This document shows positions 39,056 to 50,440 of a stretch of DNA of 64,000 bases, piece after piece; positions within the stretch are counted from its first letter, which is position 1; each line of letters opens with the position of its first letter. The notes beneath the pieces are model-generated. The model worked only from the letters and a program-made list of their open reading frames with translations. It had not been told where the DNA came from and ran no database searches. Source of the DNA: Trinickia caryophylli (GTDB lineage Bacteria; Pseudomonadota; Gammaproteobacteria; Burkholderiales; Burkholderiaceae); NCBI RefSeq assembly GCF_034424545.1, contig NZ_CP139970.1, positions 1,674,001-1,738,000 on the forward strand, given 5' to 3'. Both the position numbers and the translations under genes were made by a program.

Positions 39056-39433
39056 ATGACCGCACTACCGAATACGCGCGACGCGCTCGAAACCTCATGG
39101 AAAAGCGCCGGACGCCACGCACGTCGCATCGCGAGGCATAGCCGCAACGCCGCCGGCGATATCGGCGGCGAGATGCGCGAGCTACTGTCCGAGCTGGAGG
39201 AAACGCTGGCCGACGGCACACAGGCCGACGCGGCCGTCTTGCGCGAGCAGATGCGCAAACGACTCGACGCCGCGCGTGCCCGGCTCGACGGCACGCGCGA
39301 GACGATACGCCAACGCGCTGCTTCCGCCGTCTCCGGCGCCGAGCACTATGTACGGGAAAACCCGTGGGAGACGCTCGCGGTCGTTGGAGGACTCGCGCTG
39401 CTCACGGGCTGGCTGATGGCACGCAACCGCTGA
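39056..39433 (+). CDS. DUF883 (YqjD/ElaB-like) inner-membrane protein
   Basis: This 125-residue protein has a helical, charged N-terminal part with coiled-coil potential (ELEETLADGTQADAAVLREQ) and the typical DUF883 tail: HYVRENPWETLAVVGGLALL then a Gly-rich membrane helix and MARNR end. YqjD/ElaB proteins tether ribosomes or stress factors to the inner membrane in stationary phase. ATG at 39056 follows GAGGGAG. It converges on ugpQ; the 70-base gap has a GTGAGC/GCTCAC hairpin. Confidence 0.9.
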   Translation: MTALPNTRDALETSWKSAGRHARRIARHSRNAAGDIGGEMRELLSELEETLADGTQADAAVLREQMRKRLDAARARLDGTRETIRQRAASAVSGAEHYVRENPWETLAVVGGLALLTGWLMARNR

Positions 39434-39504
39434 TTTCCCTTCACGCTCCTTCATGCCCCTTCACGCCCGGTCTTCGAGCGGTCGGGCTGCGCGTGAGCGT
39501 GCGC

Positions 39505-40266
39505 TCACACCCGCTCGAAAAAGTCCGCGCCGATGAGATCGATGCGATCCGTACAGATCGTATCGACACCCCAGCCGGCGAGTTCGCGGGCGCGTGAGAG
39601 ATCGTTGACCGTATAGACGAGGAGGCGCAAACCCGCCGCCTTGATGTCGGCCACGCGCGCAGCGTCGAGGTGGCGATGGTTCACGTGCAGGGAAATGCAA
39701 GCCAGCCCCTCGGCCTGTTCCCGCCAATCGCGCGGAATGGCATCGACGAGCAGGCCCCTCGGTAACGAGGGGCCTGCCTCGCGCGCCGCCGTGAGCGCCG
39801 CCACCGAGAAGGAGGACAGCAGCGGGGCCGGTGCCTCGCCCGCCCACAGCCGCGCGGCCTCGGCAGCCACCCGTCGTCCGGTCTCGATGTCCCGGCCCGG
39901 GCACGGCTTGATTTCGACGTTCGCAGCCAGCCCGCGTGCCATGCAGCGTTCGGCCACCGCCTCGAGCGTCGGCATCCGCTCGCCGGCGAAGCGCGCGTCC
40001 CGCCAACTGCCCGCGTCGAGCGCGGCGAGTTCGGCGTAGCGCATACGCGCAGCCGCGCCCTGCCCGTTCGACGTGCGATCGACCGTGTCGTCGTGCAGCA
40101 GAAAGACGATGTCGTCCAACGAGAGCTTCGCGTCGAATTCGACCATCCTGTGGCCGAGTTGCGCGCCGGTATCGATCGCGGCCAGCGTGTTCTCGGGGGC
40201 AAGCGTTCCGCCGCCGCGATGCGCGGCCACGCGGGGGTACGGCCAGGGGTGCGTCTGCGTCGTCAT
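39505..40266 (-). CDS. ugpQ: Glycerophosphodiester phosphodiesterase
   Basis: This 253-residue GDPD enzyme has the catalytic start AAHRGGGTLAPENTLAA, EFDAKLSLDD, LLHDDTVDRTSNG and NVEIKP. It hydrolyses glycerophosphodiesters to glycerol-3-phosphate and an alcohol. It follows ugpC by 66 bases and closes the ugp operon; without a leader peptide it is cytoplasmic, as UgpQ is. Confidence 0.95.
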   Translation of the reverse strand: MTTQTHPWPYPRVAAHRGGGTLAPENTLAAIDTGAQLGHRMVEFDAKLSLDDIVFLLHDDTVDRTSNGQGAAARMRYAELAALDAGSWRDARFAGERMPTLEAVAERCMARGLAANVEIKPCPGRDIETGRRVAAEAARLWAGEAPAPLLSSFSVAALTAAREAGPSLPRGLLVDAIPRDWREQAEGLACISLHVNHRHLDAARVADIKAAGLRLLVYTVNDLSRARELAGWGVDTICTDRIDLIGADFFERV

Positions 40267-40332
40267 GACTCTCTCATCGACTATGTCGGGCTCGCGACCG
40301 GCATGGGCGCCGGTTCTCGGGCGCCGGCTCGT

Positions 40333-41424
40333 TCAGGCGAGACCGGCGCGCGCGCCGCTCGTCGGATCGAAAAAGTGCAGATGCTCGGGCGGCAGCACGG
40401 CCGATACGACCTCTTGCCGTACAGGCCTGTGCGCGTGGGGTAGACGCACCGTCACATCGTGCCGGCCCCAGCGCCCATGCGCGAGATTGTCGGCGCCGAG
40501 CAGCTCGCACGACTCGACGACGAGCGGTGCCTGCGGCGGCCCCGCACGCGGCGTCATATGCTCCGGGCGAATGCCGAGTATCCAGTCGCGTCCGCACGCG
40601 ATCTCCCGCCCGACACCCGGCACGTCTGCGAGCGCGAGCACGGGGCCGCCGCCCGCCACCTCGAACGTCCTGCCGTCGTCCGCGAGCCGCCCCTCGATCA
40701 GGTTCATCGCCGGCGAACCGATGAACCCCGCCACGAACACGGTCGCCGGCCGTTCGTACACTTCAGTTGGCGCACCGATCTGCTCGGCGCGGCCGCCGTT
40801 CATGACGATCACGCGCTGGGCAAGCGTCATCGCCTCGACCTGATCGTGAGTGACATAGACACTCGTGGTCGCCAGCCGCGCATGCAGGCGCTGAATCTCG
40901 AGCCGCATCTGAACACGCAGCTTCGCGTCGAGGTTGGAAAGCGGTTCGTCGAAGAGGAAGACGGCCGGCTCGCGCACGATCGCACGCCCCATCGCCACCC
41001 GCTGGCGCTGCCCGCCCGACAACTCGCGCGGCTTACGGCCCAGCAACGGCTCGAGTTCGAGAATCTTCGCGGCCGACGCCACGCGGCCATCGATCTGCGC
41101 GCGGTCGATGCCACGAATCTTGAGCCCGTACGCCATGTTCTCCCGCACGCTCATATGCGGATAGAGCGCGTAATTCTGAAACACCATGGCGATGTCGCGA
41201 TCCTTCGGCTCGAGCGTGTTGACGACGCGGCCTCCGATAGCGATGTCGCCTTCGGAGACGCTCTCGAGCCCCGCGATCATCCGCAGCAGCGTGGACTTTC
41301 CGCAACCCGACGGGCCGACGAGCACGACAAACTCGCCGTCCGCGATGTCGGCATCGATGCCGTGCAAGACGAAGTGCTTGCCGTCGTAGCTCTTGCGAAC
41401 GCCCTTCAAACTCAGCGCAGCCAT
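40333..41424 (-). CDS. ugpC: Glycerol-3-phosphate ABC transporter ATPase
   Basis: This 363-residue MalK-type ATPase has Walker [11 protein letters not shown]-loop [10 protein letters not shown], signature [16 protein letters not shown], Walker [13 protein letters not shown], and a C-terminal TOBE domain (ILGIRPEHM). It energises UgpAE. It follows ugpE by 62 bases. Confidence 0.95.
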   Translation of the reverse strand: MAALSLKGVRKSYDGKHFVLHGIDADIADGEFVVLVGPSGCGKSTLLRMIAGLESVSEGDIAIGGRVVNTLEPKDRDIAMVFQNYALYPHMSVRENMAYGLKIRGIDRAQIDGRVASAAKILELEPLLGRKPRELSGGQRQRVAMGRAIVREPAVFLFDEPLSNLDAKLRVQMRLEIQRLHARLATTSVYVTHDQVEAMTLAQRVIVMNGGRAEQIGAPTEVYERPATVFVAGFIGSPAMNLIEGRLADDGRTFEVAGGGPVLALADVPGVGREIACGRDWILGIRPEHMTPRAGPPQAPLVVESCELLGADNLAHGRWGRHDVTVRLPHAHRPVRQEVVSAVLPPEHLHFFDPTSGARAGLA

Positions 41425-41486
41425 ACTTGGTCAGTTCTCCTGATGATCCGCCCGGGGCGGCAGCCCGTAGCGGCATTTACCGGCGT

Positions 41487-42332
41487 TTATTTTTCCGCGT
41501 CGACGAGCCCGCGCACGAACCAGCGCTGCATGGCGATGACGACGCCCAGCGGCGGCAGCATCGCAAGCAGCGTCGCGGCCATCACGAGATGCCAGGCCGT
41601 GGCGGCATCGCCGGAGGCGATCATGCTCTTGATGCCGACCACGGCCGTCATGAGCGACTGCTCGCTCGTGACGAGAATCGGCCACAGATACTGATTCCAG
41701 CCATAGATGAACGTGATGACGAAGAGGGCCGCGATGTTCGTTTTCGACAAGGGCAGCACGACGTCGAAGAAGAATCGCATCGGGCCGGCGCCGTCGATGC
41801 GCGCGGCGTCCATCAGTTCGTCGGGCAGCGTCATGAAGAACTGACGAAAGAGGAACGTGGCGGTGGCCGACGCGATGAGCGGCAGCGTGAGGCCGGCATA
41901 GGTATTGACCAGGTGCATCGACGAAACGACCTGCACCGTGGGAAAGATCCGCACCTCGACGGGCAGCATCAACGTGACGAAGATCAGCCAGAAGGCCGTG
42001 TTGCGCAGCGGAAAGCGGAAGAACACGATCGCGTAGGCCGAGATGATCGACACGGCGATCTTGCCGATCGAGATCGCGAGCGCCATGACGACGCTCGTCA
42101 GCAGCATGTGCCCGAACGGGCTCGCCGCGTTGCCGGTACCCTGATTCCAGATGCGTGCCACGTTCTCGAAGAGATGGCCGCTTGGCACGAGCGACAGCGG
42201 CACCGTAAACACTTCGCGCTCGCTCATGGTCGCCGCGCAAAAGGCCACGTAAACGGGAAATGCGATCACCACCACACCGAGGATCAGCACGGCGTGACAG
42301 AAGAGATCGAAGCCTTTGCGATTCTCGATCAT
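41487..42332 (-). CDS. ugpE: Glycerol-3-phosphate ABC permease
   Basis: This 281-residue permease has six hydrophobic segments and the EAA-type loop [24 protein letters not shown]. The ATG at 42332 overlaps the TGA of ugpA (ATGA). Confidence 0.94.
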   Translation of the reverse strand: MIENRKGFDLFCHAVLILGVVVIAFPVYVAFCAATMSEREVFTVPLSLVPSGHLFENVARIWNQGTGNAASPFGHMLLTSVVMALAISIGKIAVSIISAYAIVFFRFPLRNTAFWLIFVTLMLPVEVRIFPTVQVVSSMHLVNTYAGLTLPLIASATATFLFRQFFMTLPDELMDAARIDGAGPMRFFFDVVLPLSKTNIAALFVITFIYGWNQYLWPILVTSEQSLMTAVVGIKSMIASGDAATAWHLVMAATLLAMLPPLGVVIAMQRWFVRGLVDAEK

Positions 42333-43213
42333 GCGTACTGTACCTTGCGTTCGACGAAGCGGAACTGAACGACGGTCAGCGCGACGACGATTACCATCAG
42401 CACGACCGACTGCGCCCCCGAACTGCCGATATCGAGGCCCTGGAAGCCTTCGGCGAAGATCTTGTAGACGAGCGTTTTCGTCTCCTGGGCCGGCCCTCCT
42501 CCCGTAGCCGCGTCGATAACGGGGAACGTATCGAAGAAGGCATAGACCATGTTGACGACGAAGAGGAAAAACGTCGTCGGCGACAGCAACGGCAGAGCAA
42601 TGCCGAAAAAACGCCGCACAGGGCCGGCGCCGTCGATCGCGGCAGCCTCGATCAACGAGCGCGGAATCGCCTGCAATCCCGCATAGAAGAAAAGAAAGTT
42701 GTAGCTGACCTGTTTCCAGACCGACGCCAGCACCACGAGAAACATCGCCTGTCCGCCATTGAGCGCATGGTTCCAGACGATGCCCGCCTTGGCCAGCGCG
42801 TAAGTGACGAGGCCTATGCTCGGATTGAAGAGGAATGCCCAGAGCACGGCGGCGAGCACCGGCGCCACGGCATACGGCCAGATGAGCAACGTGCGATAAA
42901 GCTTCGCACCGCGGGTGACCCGGTCGGCGCACATGGCCAGCAGCAACGACACGGCCAGGCCCGTCGCCGTCACGAGCGAGCTGAAAACGAGCGTCGTCTT
43001 GAACGAATCGAGGTAGAGCGGATCGGCGAACAGGTGCGCGAAGTTCGCGAAGCCGACAAATTCGCTCGACGTGCCGAACGCATCCTGCATTTGCGTCGAC
43101 TGCCAGAGCGCCACGCCCGCCGGCCATAGAAAGAACACGGCGGTAATGGCCAACTGCGGCGCGAGGAGAAGATAGGGTAGCGGACTCGCCGCAAAACGGG
43201 AACGTTCTCGCAT
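42329..43213 (-). CDS. ugpA: Glycerol-3-phosphate ABC permease
   Basis: This 294-residue permease has six hydrophobic segments and the EAA loop [20 protein letters not shown]. The frame is open upstream but the membrane protein proper starts at the ATG at 43213 ([12 protein letters not shown]). It forms the inner-membrane channel with UgpE. A 131-base gap with a long palindrome separates it from ugpB. Confidence 0.94.
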   Translation of the reverse strand: MRERSRFAASPLPYLLLAPQLAITAVFFLWPAGVALWQSTQMQDAFGTSSEFVGFANFAHLFADPLYLDSFKTTLVFSSLVTATGLAVSLLLAMCADRVTRGAKLYRTLLIWPYAVAPVLAAVLWAFLFNPSIGLVTYALAKAGIVWNHALNGGQAMFLVVLASVWKQVSYNFLFFYAGLQAIPRSLIEAAAIDGAGPVRRFFGIALPLLSPTTFFLFVVNMVYAFFDTFPVIDAATGGGPAQETKTLVYKIFAEGFQGLDIGSSGAQSVVLMVIVVALTVVQFRFVERKVQYA

Positions 43214-43305
43214 GACTTTTGGGTGCCTGCTCAATGACGCTGCCGCCCACACGCGCCGGATGGAACGGCACAGCGCGGGCGTTCTTCGGGTGGAACCGTC
43301 GTGCC

Positions 43306-43327
43306 GCGTGCCGGGCGCCCGGCACGC
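43306..43327 (-). other. 22-base palindrome between ugpB and ugpA
   Basis: GCGTGCCGGGC and GCCCGGCACGC form a perfect 22-base palindrome, 18 bases after the ugpB stop, with no T-run. Such hairpins often protect the upstream binding-protein message from 3' exonucleases, giving more binding protein than permease. Confidence 0.7.
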
Positions 43328-43344
43328 GGTGGGCGCCCGCAGGC

Positions 43345-44673
43345 TCAGGTGCCCGACTTCTCGAAACGGCGCAGCAGCTCGTCGCCGCGGGACACGGCCG
43401 AATCGAGGGCGTCCTTCGCGGTCTTCTTCTGCGCCCAAACCTGCTCGAGTTCCTCGTCGACGATCGTACGGATCTGCGGCATGTTGCCGAGTCGCAGGCC
43501 CTTCGTATACGGCAGAGGCGGCTTGTTCAACATCTGGCGGATCGCCGTATCCGCGCCGGGATGGCTCTTGTAGAATCCCGACTTTTCCGTTTCCTCGTAG
43601 GCGGCCTGCGTCACGGGCAGATAGCCCGTGTCCTGGTGCCACTTGGCGGCCACGGCCGGCGAGGAAAGATAGGTGAGGAACTTCACCACACCCTTGTAGA
43701 CATTCGGATCCTTGCCCGAAAGCACCCAGAGGCTGGCTCCGCCGATGATCGCGTTTTGCGGCGCCCCCTTCACGTTCGCGTCGTAAGGCATCATGCCGGT
43801 ACCGAACTCGAACTTGGCGTATTTGCGGATCGTCGCGAGCGAGCCCGAGGAACCCATGAGGATCCCGCAGTCGCCGCTATAGAATTTCGCCGCCGGTTCG
43901 TCCTTGCGGCCCGCATACGTGAACGTGCCGTCCTTCGCCATTTTCTGGAGGAAGGCGATATGGGCGACCTGCTGCGGCTTGTTGAACTCGAGCTTCGCGT
44001 CCGTGCCGTCGAAGCCGTTGTTGCGCGTGGCGAACGGCAGCCCGTGCCATGCGCTGTAGTTCTCGAGCTGCACCCACGCCTGCCACGCCGTCGTGAACCC
44101 GCACGACATGCCGGCAGCCTTCAGCTTCGCGGCGTCGTCGGCCAACTCCTGCCACGTCTTCGGCGGCTGGCTCGCATCGAGGCCCGCCTTCTTGAACGCG
44201 TCCTTGTTGTAGTACAGCACCGGCGTGGAGCTGTTGAACGGCATCGAAACGAGCTCGCCCGTCTTTGCATCGCTGTAGTAGCTCGCGATGGTCGGCACGA
44301 ACTGCTTCGAATCGAGCGGCGTGCCGGCCTGCTTGAACACCTCGCTCACGGGAACGATGGCCTTTTTGGCCTGCATCATCGTGGCCGTGCCTACCTCATA
44401 CACTTGCAGGATCGCCGGCGCATTGCCGCTGCGATAAGCGGCAATGCCGGCTGCGAGCGTCTGATCGTAAGTGCCCTTGAAGACGGGCACGATCTTGTAG
44501 TCGCTCTGCGATGCGTTGAACTGGTTGGCGATCTCGTTCACGCGCTCGCCGAGCGCGGCCTCCATCGCATGCCAGAACTGGATTTCCGTGGCGGCCGAGG
44601 CGACCTGCGTCGCACCGGCGAAGAGCACACCCCCGAACGCGAGCAACCGAACCAGCGTCTTGCAATCCCTCAT
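43345..44673 (-). CDS. ugpB: Glycerol-3-phosphate periplasmic binding protein
   Basis: This 442-residue protein has a signal peptide (residues 1-27, ending VASAA), then [59 protein letters not shown] and [14 protein letters not shown], all typical of UgpB. It delivers glycerol-3-phosphate or its diesters to UgpAEC. The ATG at 44673 follows AAGGAGA. First gene of the operon, 78 bases after dgt. Confidence 0.95.
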   Translation of the reverse strand: MRDCKTLVRLLAFGGVLFAGATQVASAATEIQFWHAMEAALGERVNEIANQFNASQSDYKIVPVFKGTYDQTLAAGIAAYRSGNAPAILQVYEVGTATMMQAKKAIVPVSEVFKQAGTPLDSKQFVPTIASYYSDAKTGELVSMPFNSSTPVLYYNKDAFKKAGLDASQPPKTWQELADDAAKLKAAGMSCGFTTAWQAWVQLENYSAWHGLPFATRNNGFDGTDAKLEFNKPQQVAHIAFLQKMAKDGTFTYAGRKDEPAAKFYSGDCGILMGSSGSLATIRKYAKFEFGTGMMPYDANVKGAPQNAIIGGASLWVLSGKDPNVYKGVVKFLTYLSSPAVAAKWHQDTGYLPVTQAAYEETEKSGFYKSHPGADTAIRQMLNKPPLPYTKGLRLGNMPQIRTIVDEELEQVWAQKKTAKDALDSAVSRGDELLRRFEKSGT

Positions 44674-44708
44674 TTCTTCTCCTTGGAAATAACGCGCCGA
44701 TAAGCGCG

Positions 44709-44745
44709 CGGCCGGCACGGAGTCGAATCGGCCTCGTGCCGGCCG
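44709..44745 (-). other. Strong hairpin between dgt and ugpB
   Basis: An 11-bp perfect stem (CGGCCGGCACG with CGTGCCGGCCG) begins 6 bases after the dgt stop. No T-run follows, so it is either a 3'-protecting hairpin for dgt or a pause site; a ugp promoter would have to lie inside dgt or in the remaining 35 bases. Confidence 0.65.
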
Positions 44746-44751
44746 AACAGT

Positions 44752-45966
44752 TTAGTTATCGTTGATGACAAATAAACGTTGGTATTCCTTCAGGGCGTAG
44801 CGGTCCGTCATGCCCGCGATGTAATGCGCGATGAGCCGCGGCTGCGTGGCCGGGTCATCGGCGAAGTAGTCGGGCGGCAAGAGCCGCGGGTCTTCGGTGA
44901 ACGCGGCAAAGAGCCCGCTGATGACGCGCCGCGCCTTGCTGGCCATACGCATCACACGGTAGTGCCGATAGAGATTCCTGAAAAGGAAGCGCTTGAGCTC
45001 GGCTGCCTGTGCCGCCACGGCGCCGCTGTGCGCTACAAGCACGGGGGCGGCGCGCACGGCGTCGAGCGAATCGGGCGCATGCTCGGCCAGATTGGCGCGC
45101 GTGGTCTCGATCAGATCGACGATGAGCGTATTGATGATGCGCCGCACCGTTTCGTGCACGAGACGCCGGCCATCGAGCTGCGGATGCGCGCGGCGGGCTT
45201 CCTCGTAGTGCCGCTGCCACAGCGCCACCTGCGAGAGCTGCTCGATAGTCAGGAGCCCTGAACGCAGGCCATCGTCGACGTCATGGTTGTTGTAGGCGAT
45301 CTCGTCGGCGATATTGGCGATCTGGGCCTCGATCGAAGGCCGCTTGGCCGTCAGGAACCGCTCGCCGAGTTCTCCGAGCTTGAGCGCATTTTCGCGCGAG
45401 CAGTGCTTGAGAATGCCTTCGCGCGTTTCGAAGCAGAGGTTGAGGCCATTGAAGCCGCCGTAGTGCTCCTCGAGTTCGTCGACAACGGCGAGGCTCTGCA
45501 GATTGTGCTCGAAGCCGCCATGCTCGCGCATGCAGTCGTTGAGCGCATCCTGGCCCGCATGGCCAAACGGCGTATGACCAAGATCGTGCGCAAGCGAAAT
45601 GGCCTCGACGAGATCCTCGTTCACGCGCAGGTTGCGCGCGACCGAGCGCGCGATTTGGGCCACCTCGAGGCTGTGAGTGAGACGCGTGCGAAACAGGTCC
45701 CCCTCGTGATTGACGAATACCTGCGTCTTGTATTCGAGGCGGCGAAAGGCCGTGGAATGGACGATACGGTCGCGATCGCGCTGGAACTCGGTGCGCGCGT
45801 GCGGCGCGGCCTCGGAATAGCGGCGCCCGCGCGAGCGCGCCGAGTGCGCCGCGTAGGGCGCGAGATGCGCTTCGAGCATGGCGACGGTCGGCGCGCCCCA
45901 CGCCGGGGTCCGCGGATCGCCCGGCACGGCGCCGGCCGATTCGTCGAGCATCGGGTTCTGGTTCAT
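44752..45966 (-). CDS. dgt: dGTP triphosphohydrolase-like HD-domain protein
   Basis: This 404-residue HD phosphohydrolase has the metal ligands in [18 protein letters not shown] and [15 protein letters not shown], plus [20 protein letters not shown] and FEHNLQSL, all standard in bacterial dGTPase type 2 (deoxyguanosinetriphosphate triphosphohydrolase-like). It hydrolyses dNTPs to nucleosides and tripolyphosphate. It follows aroB by 49 bases. Confidence 0.95.
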   Translation of the reverse strand: MNQNPMLDESAGAVPGDPRTPAWGAPTVAMLEAHLAPYAAHSARSRGRRYSEAAPHARTEFQRDRDRIVHSTAFRRLEYKTQVFVNHEGDLFRTRLTHSLEVAQIARSVARNLRVNEDLVEAISLAHDLGHTPFGHAGQDALNDCMREHGGFEHNLQSLAVVDELEEHYGGFNGLNLCFETREGILKHCSRENALKLGELGERFLTAKRPSIEAQIANIADEIAYNNHDVDDGLRSGLLTIEQLSQVALWQRHYEEARRAHPQLDGRRLVHETVRRIINTLIVDLIETTRANLAEHAPDSLDAVRAAPVLVAHSGAVAAQAAELKRFLFRNLYRHYRVMRMASKARRVISGLFAAFTEDPRLLPPDYFADDPATQPRLIAHYIAGMTDRYALKEYQRLFVINDN

Positions 45967-46015
45967 GTCATCCCCCTCGAATCACGGCGCGGCGCCTGAG
46001 CTCGGCCGGCCGTCG

Positions 46016-47092
46016 TCAGATGCTGGCCGCGAGCGTTGCTCGCAGTACGTCTTCCGGCACGCCCGTCGTCATCGCCTCGCCAATGCGCTTGAGCAAGATG
46101 AACTTGATCTGGCCGGCCTCGGCCTTCTTATCGACCTTCATGAGGTCGATATAGCGGGCATCGCCGAGCGCCGGGGCTTGCACGGGCAGTTTTGCGGCGC
46201 CGACGAGGGCAACGATGCGCTTGCGCGCCGCGTCGTCGAGATAGCCGAGCCGCACCGAGAGATCGGCTGCCATTGCCATGCCGCAGCCGACGGCCTCGCC
46301 GTGGAGCCACTCGCCATAGCCGAGCCCCGCTTCGATCGCATGGCCGAACGTATGCCCGAAGTTGAGAATGGCCCGCAGGCCGCCCTCGCGCTCGTCGGCC
46401 GCCACGACCGCCGCCTTGATCTCGCAGCAGCGCTTGACGGCATGCGCGAGCGCGTCGGGATCACAGCCATTCAACGCATCGATATTCGACTCGATCCACT
46501 CGAAGAACGCCGGGTCGGCAATCGCGGCGGTCTTGATGATCTCGGCGATGCCCGCCGCGAGTTCGCGCCCGGGCAAGGTGCGCAATGCGCCGATGTCCGC
46601 CACGACGGCAAGCGGCTGGTAGAACGCGCCGATCATGTTCTTGCCGAGCGGATGGTTGATGCCGGTCTTGCCGCCCACCGACGAATCGACTTGCGAAAGC
46701 AGCGTCGTCGGTACCTGGATGAACGGCACGCCGCGCATGTAGCAGGCGGCGGCGAACCCCGTCATGTCGCCGATGACACCCCCGCCCAGCGCGATAAGCG
46801 TCGTCTTGCGGTCGGCGCGGCCCTCGAGCAACGCATCGAATACGAGATTGAGCGTCTCCCAGTTCTTGTAGGCTTCGCCGTCGGGCAGTACCACGGTGGA
46901 GACTTCCTTGCCGAGCGGCGCGAGCGCGGCGCGCAGCGCGTCGCCGTAGAGCGGCTCGACCGTGGTATTGGTGACGATCGTCACCGACGTGCCCGCGATG
47001 TGGGGCGCGAAAAGCGCGGTCTGGCCGATGAGCCCCGCGCCGATATGAATGGGATAGCTGCGTTCGCCGAGATCGACGTTGACGGTAATCAT
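46016..47092 (-). CDS. aroB: 3-dehydroquinate synthase
   Basis: This 358-residue enzyme has the NAD loop [40 protein letters not shown], and zinc ligands in [22 protein letters not shown] and LHGEAV. It is the second step of the shikimate pathway. The ATG at 47092 overlaps the aroK stop (ATGA). Confidence 0.97.
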   Translation of the reverse strand: MITVNVDLGERSYPIHIGAGLIGQTALFAPHIAGTSVTIVTNTTVEPLYGDALRAALAPLGKEVSTVVLPDGEAYKNWETLNLVFDALLEGRADRKTTLIALGGGVIGDMTGFAAACYMRGVPFIQVPTTLLSQVDSSVGGKTGINHPLGKNMIGAFYQPLAVVADIGALRTLPGRELAAGIAEIIKTAAIADPAFFEWIESNIDALNGCDPDALAHAVKRCCEIKAAVVAADEREGGLRAILNFGHTFGHAIEAGLGYGEWLHGEAVGCGMAMAADLSVRLGYLDDAARKRIVALVGAAKLPVQAPALGDARYIDLMKVDKKAEAGQIKFILLKRIGEAMTTGVPEDVLRATLAASI

Positions 47093-47640
47093 GAGTTTAT
47101 CTGCCGAGTGATGCCGGCCATTTCGAGCTGCATCAGGACCGTGTTGACGAGGCCGTTGACGGATGGCCGCCCGGTTTCGACAACGAAATGCGCGCATTCG
47201 CGGTAAAGCGGATCGCGTATGTCATAGAGCGCTTCGAGCTTGGCCTTCGGATCGTCCGTCTGCAAAAGCGGGCGATTCTTGTCCTTGCGCGTGCGCAACC
47301 AGAGATCGTGCGGGTTCGCACGAAGATAGACGACGATGCCGCGCTTGTGAAGCAACTCGCGGTTATCCGCACGCAGTACCGCGCCGCCGCCCGTGGCAAG
47401 CACGATCGATTCGCGCGAGCTCAGCTCGGCGATGACCTGCGCCTCGCGCTCGCGAAAACCCACCTCCCCTTCCAATTCGAAGATGACGGGAATGCGCGCA
47501 CCGGTACGCGCCTCTATTTCGTGATCGGAATCGAAAAAAGGCCGATCGAGCCGGCGCGCGACCGCGCGACCCACGGTGGTCTTGCCGGCCCCCATGAGTC
47601 CCACGAAAAAAATATTGGTGTGTGCGCCCTGCTCTTGCAA
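47089..47640 (-). CDS. aroK: Shikimate kinase
   Basis: This protein of about 183 residues has Walker [36 protein letters not shown] and the lid [18 protein letters not shown]. The start is ambiguous. TTG at 47640 has AGAGGA 7 bases upstream and gives the normal length; ATG at 47739 overlaps the pilQ stop (ATGA) and would add 33 residues that are not part of the kinase fold. I prefer TTG. It lies between pilQ and aroB. Confidence 0.92.
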   Translation of the reverse strand: MQEQGAHTNIFFVGLMGAGKTTVGRAVARRLDRPFFDSDHEIEARTGARIPVIFELEGEVGFREREAQVIAELSSRESIVLATGGGAVLRADNRELLHKRGIVVYLRANPHDLWLRTRKDKNRPLLQTDDPKAKLEALYDIRDPLYRECAHFVVETGRPSVNGLVNTVLMQLEMAGITRQINS

Positions 47641-47735
47641 CAGTATCCTCTGAACAATTCCGCTATGGCTCGTGGCGCAGCTTACTGGCAAAGGCGCCGG
47701 CTTGTCGAGTGCGCCCGCCCGGGCGTGGCCGGCCG

Positions 47736-49499
47736 TCATTGGTCAGCCCCGATCACGCGCGGCGTGATGAAAACCACGAGTTCGCTCGTCTGCTCGCGCG
47801 CCATCCGATGCCGAAAAAGCGCACCCAAAAGAGGTATTTTGCCTAACACCGGCACGCGCGTCACATCGTCGCGACGCGATTGCTCATAAATACCGCCGAT
47901 CGAGACCGTACCGCCATCCTCGATTTCCACCCGTGTGCGTACGCGCTTCGTGTCGATGGCGGGCCCGGCCGCGGTCGCCTCGCCTACGCTGTCCTTGGCG
48001 ATATCGAGATCCAGCACGACGCGGCCGTTCGGGGTAATCTGCGGCTCCACGTCGAGCCGGAGCGTCGCGCGGCGAAACTGGACGCCCGAGACGCCGTTGC
48101 GCACTTTGGCCTGGTATGGCAGCTCGGTGCCCTGTTCGACCGTCGCCTTCATGCGATCCGCCGTGACGATGCGCGGGCTCGACACGAGTTGCCCGCGCCC
48201 CTCGGCCTCGAGTGCGCTGAGCTCGGCCGTGACGAGGCGCGTCGCGCGCGCCGCGAAGAGCGTCAAGCCGGCCGTGGCCGCCTCGAATCCGCCCAGCCCG
48301 CGTGCGGCAAGGTCGTGCACGAGCCCGTTGGCGCCGCCGCCGCCCAAGCCCGCTGCCTCGCGGCCGGCTCCGTTAGCCGCGGCGGCAGCCCGCACCGAGA
48401 GGCGGGCGCCGAGATCGCGCGAAAACCCTCGCGCACCCTCGACGATGCGAGCCTCGATAAGCACCTGCCGGTTCGGCTTGTCGATCGCCTCGACGAGCCG
48501 GGCCACCTGGGCGAGGCGAGCGTCCAGGTCGGTCACGAAGAGCAGGTTCGTGCGCGCATCCGCCATCGCGGCGCCACGTTTCGAAAGCACACGCTGCGCG
48601 CCGGCCGCCGTCAGCAGGCGCTGCACGTCTTCCGCACGCGGGTAGCGCAAAACGAACGTGCGGCTCGCGAGTGGCTCGAGATCGGCCGCACGGGCATGGG
48701 CTTCGAAGCGTTGCCGCTCGCGCGCGGCGAGCTCCGCCACCGGCGCGACCCAGATCACGTTGCCTCTGCGCGTCATCGCGAGGCCCTTGGCGTCCAGCAG
48801 CGTATCGAATGCCGTCCGCCACGGCACGTCGTTCAGAAAGAGCGTGACCGGACCGCGGGCGCGCTCGCTCGCGACGATGTTCAGGCCCGTAAACCGCGCA
48901 AAGGCGTCGAGCACGTCGGCGAGGCTGGCTTCGCGAAAGTGCATCGTAATCGGCGCATCGTCGAGCACGCGCGGGCGGCCCCCCGCCGCGCCCGCACTCA
49001 GGCGCGGCGCGGGGGCAAGCGGCACCGGCGGTCCCTCGAGGCGCACGCCAGCCGATGCGCCGGGCTGCGCCTCGGGCAACGGCGCGAGCCCTTGTCCGAG
49101 CCGATCTTGACGTGCCGGTCGGTCTTCCGATTCGCCGCTCGGCCCTTCGGCCGCATCATTGGCTGCTTCGTTGGCGTGGTGCGCAGCGTCCGGTGCCCGC
49201 CGCTGGGCGCGCGCATCACGCGACGATGAAAGGGCCAGGCCTACGTCATCGTCTTCGTCGTCATCATCGCCAGGCTCTACTTCGCCAACGCCGGGCGGGA
49301 CATCGTCCAACTCGGCAACCGGCGCGGCGCGCTGCGATTCACCCCCGGCATCGAGCGGCGCGGCGGTGTGCTCGCGCATCTGGCCGGGGGTCCAATCGGC
49401 CGGCCAGGGCGGCAGCGGGGGGATGGCCGCGCGCCCAGGCCAGCTGGCGACCGCGCCAACCGCGATCAGCCACGCCGACACCGTCGATCGCGGACTCAC
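47736..49499 (-). CDS. pilQ: Type IV pilus secretin PilQ
   Basis: This 587-residue secretin has a signal-type leader (to about residue 25), a disordered stretch (about 30-175) with a run of ten Asp/Glu-rich residues at 76-85, an N0/STN domain (about 182-250), an N1 domain, and the secretin barrel with [40 protein letters not shown] and [11 protein letters not shown]. No AMIN domains, which longer PilQ proteins have. The GTG at 49499 overlaps the stop of the pilO-P gene (GTGA). Outer-membrane pore for pili or DNA uptake. Confidence 0.93.
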   Translation of the reverse strand: MSPRSTVSAWLIAVGAVASWPGRAAIPPLPPWPADWTPGQMREHTAAPLDAGGESQRAAPVAELDDVPPGVGEVEPGDDDDEDDDVGLALSSSRDARAQRRAPDAAHHANEAANDAAEGPSGESEDRPARQDRLGQGLAPLPEAQPGASAGVRLEGPPVPLAPAPRLSAGAAGGRPRVLDDAPITMHFREASLADVLDAFARFTGLNIVASERARGPVTLFLNDVPWRTAFDTLLDAKGLAMTRRGNVIWVAPVAELAARERQRFEAHARAADLEPLASRTFVLRYPRAEDVQRLLTAAGAQRVLSKRGAAMADARTNLLFVTDLDARLAQVARLVEAIDKPNRQVLIEARIVEGARGFSRDLGARLSVRAAAAANGAGREAAGLGGGGANGLVHDLAARGLGGFEAATAGLTLFAARATRLVTAELSALEAEGRGQLVSSPRIVTADRMKATVEQGTELPYQAKVRNGVSGVQFRRATLRLDVEPQITPNGRVVLDLDIAKDSVGEATAAGPAIDTKRVRTRVEIEDGGTVSIGGIYEQSRRDDVTRVPVLGKIPLLGALFRHRMAREQTSELVVFITPRVIGADQ

Positions 49500-50440
49500 G
49501 ACGCCTCCTCTGCCAGCGTCATCACGCGTTCGCCGGCCTGTCCCGCAAGCGTGACGGCGCGCGGGCCGATGCGCACGAGCCGCTCGAGCCCGACTGCCTG
49601 CCCCGCCAGCCGCACCATGGTGCCTTCGCTCGTGTCGAGAACCGCAATCGAACGGTGCCCATCGCGCATGGTCCCGAGCAGCCGAACGGCTCGCACCTGT
49701 CGGGCGGCTTGCTGCCGCGAGACATCGAACGGGTCATGGAACCACGGTTGCCGCTCCTCGCCGCGGGCGCGCTGGCCGTCCGGCGCCGCTTCGCCCTCCC
49801 GGGCAATCGGCGATGCGGGCAGTCCCTCGTGGACACGCAGCGTCGTTTCGAGCAGCAGCATGCCGTCCGCCTGCTCGACGCTGAACTCAACCGGCACGAC
49901 GAGCACGGGCAGCGTCGAGAGCCTCTGCACGAATCCGACGAGCCCGGCGAAGCTCGTCCGTGCCGACATCCGCACCGGGCGAACCGCGTGGGGGCCGTCC
50001 CCGACTACCGCACGCGGCTCGAGAGTGCGAATCGTCATGCCGTGCCGGGCTGCCAGCGTCGATACGGCTTGCCAACGCGGGCCTGCCGACGAGGAGACAT
50101 CGGGGTTGCGTTCGGGGCCCGCCTGCATACGCCCGCGAACCGATGGCAACTCCGCCACGCGTGCGCGCGCCGCTTCGACGCGTCGCGCGAGTTCGGCCGG
50201 TGCCGGCTGCCCGGCGAGATGCCCGTCGAGCCCGGCGACGTGTGCGCCATACCAACTGCACGCGAACGCCGCAACGGCCGCCGCCGCGGCGGCAACGCAC
50301 CGGTGCGCGGCCCCCCAGGCGTGCGGCGCCGTTGCTCCCACCCGGAACCAATGTCCGATCCTCGCGACCCTGACATGACCGGGCGAGGCCGGCGCACTAT
50401 GCCGAAACGCGGCACCAGGGGCGATGAATGCCGTGCTCAT
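49496..50440 (-). CDS. PilO-PilP fusion, type IV pilus alignment protein
   Basis: This 314-residue protein has one membrane helix (about 30-55) and a PilO-like periplasmic part (residues about 55-200, with FVQRLSTLPVLVVPVEFSVE). The C-terminal 80 residues, starting WFHDPFD and including VRAVRLLGTMRDGHRSIAVL, match the PilP domain that binds PilQ. The two are normally separate genes between pilN and pilQ. Both ends overlap neighbours by 4 bases (ATGA, GTGA), and no separate pilP is present. Confidence 0.8.
   Translation of the reverse strand: MSTAFIAPGAAFRHSAPASPGHVRVARIGHWFRVGATAPHAWGAAHRCVAAAAAAVAAFACSWYGAHVAGLDGHLAGQPAPAELARRVEAARARVAELPSVRGRMQAGPERNPDVSSSAGPRWQAVSTLAARHGMTIRTLEPRAVVGDGPHAVRPVRMSARTSFAGLVGFVQRLSTLPVLVVPVEFSVEQADGMLLLETTLRVHEGLPASPIAREGEAAPDGQRARGEERQPWFHDPFDVSRQQAARQVRAVRLLGTMRDGHRSIAVLDTSEGTMVRLAGQAVGLERLVRIGPRAVTLAGQAGERVMTLAEEAS

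Noticed and set aside
39436..39504. Repeats of CCTTCACGC between DUF883 and ugpQ
   Set aside because: The copies are imperfect and short, and more likely reflect local slippage than a functional element.
47641..47739. An N-terminal 33-residue extension of AroK from the ATG at 47739
   Set aside because: The overlap with pilQ is attractive, but the added residues are not part of the kinase fold and a TTG at 47640 has a better ribosome site. It remains an alternative.
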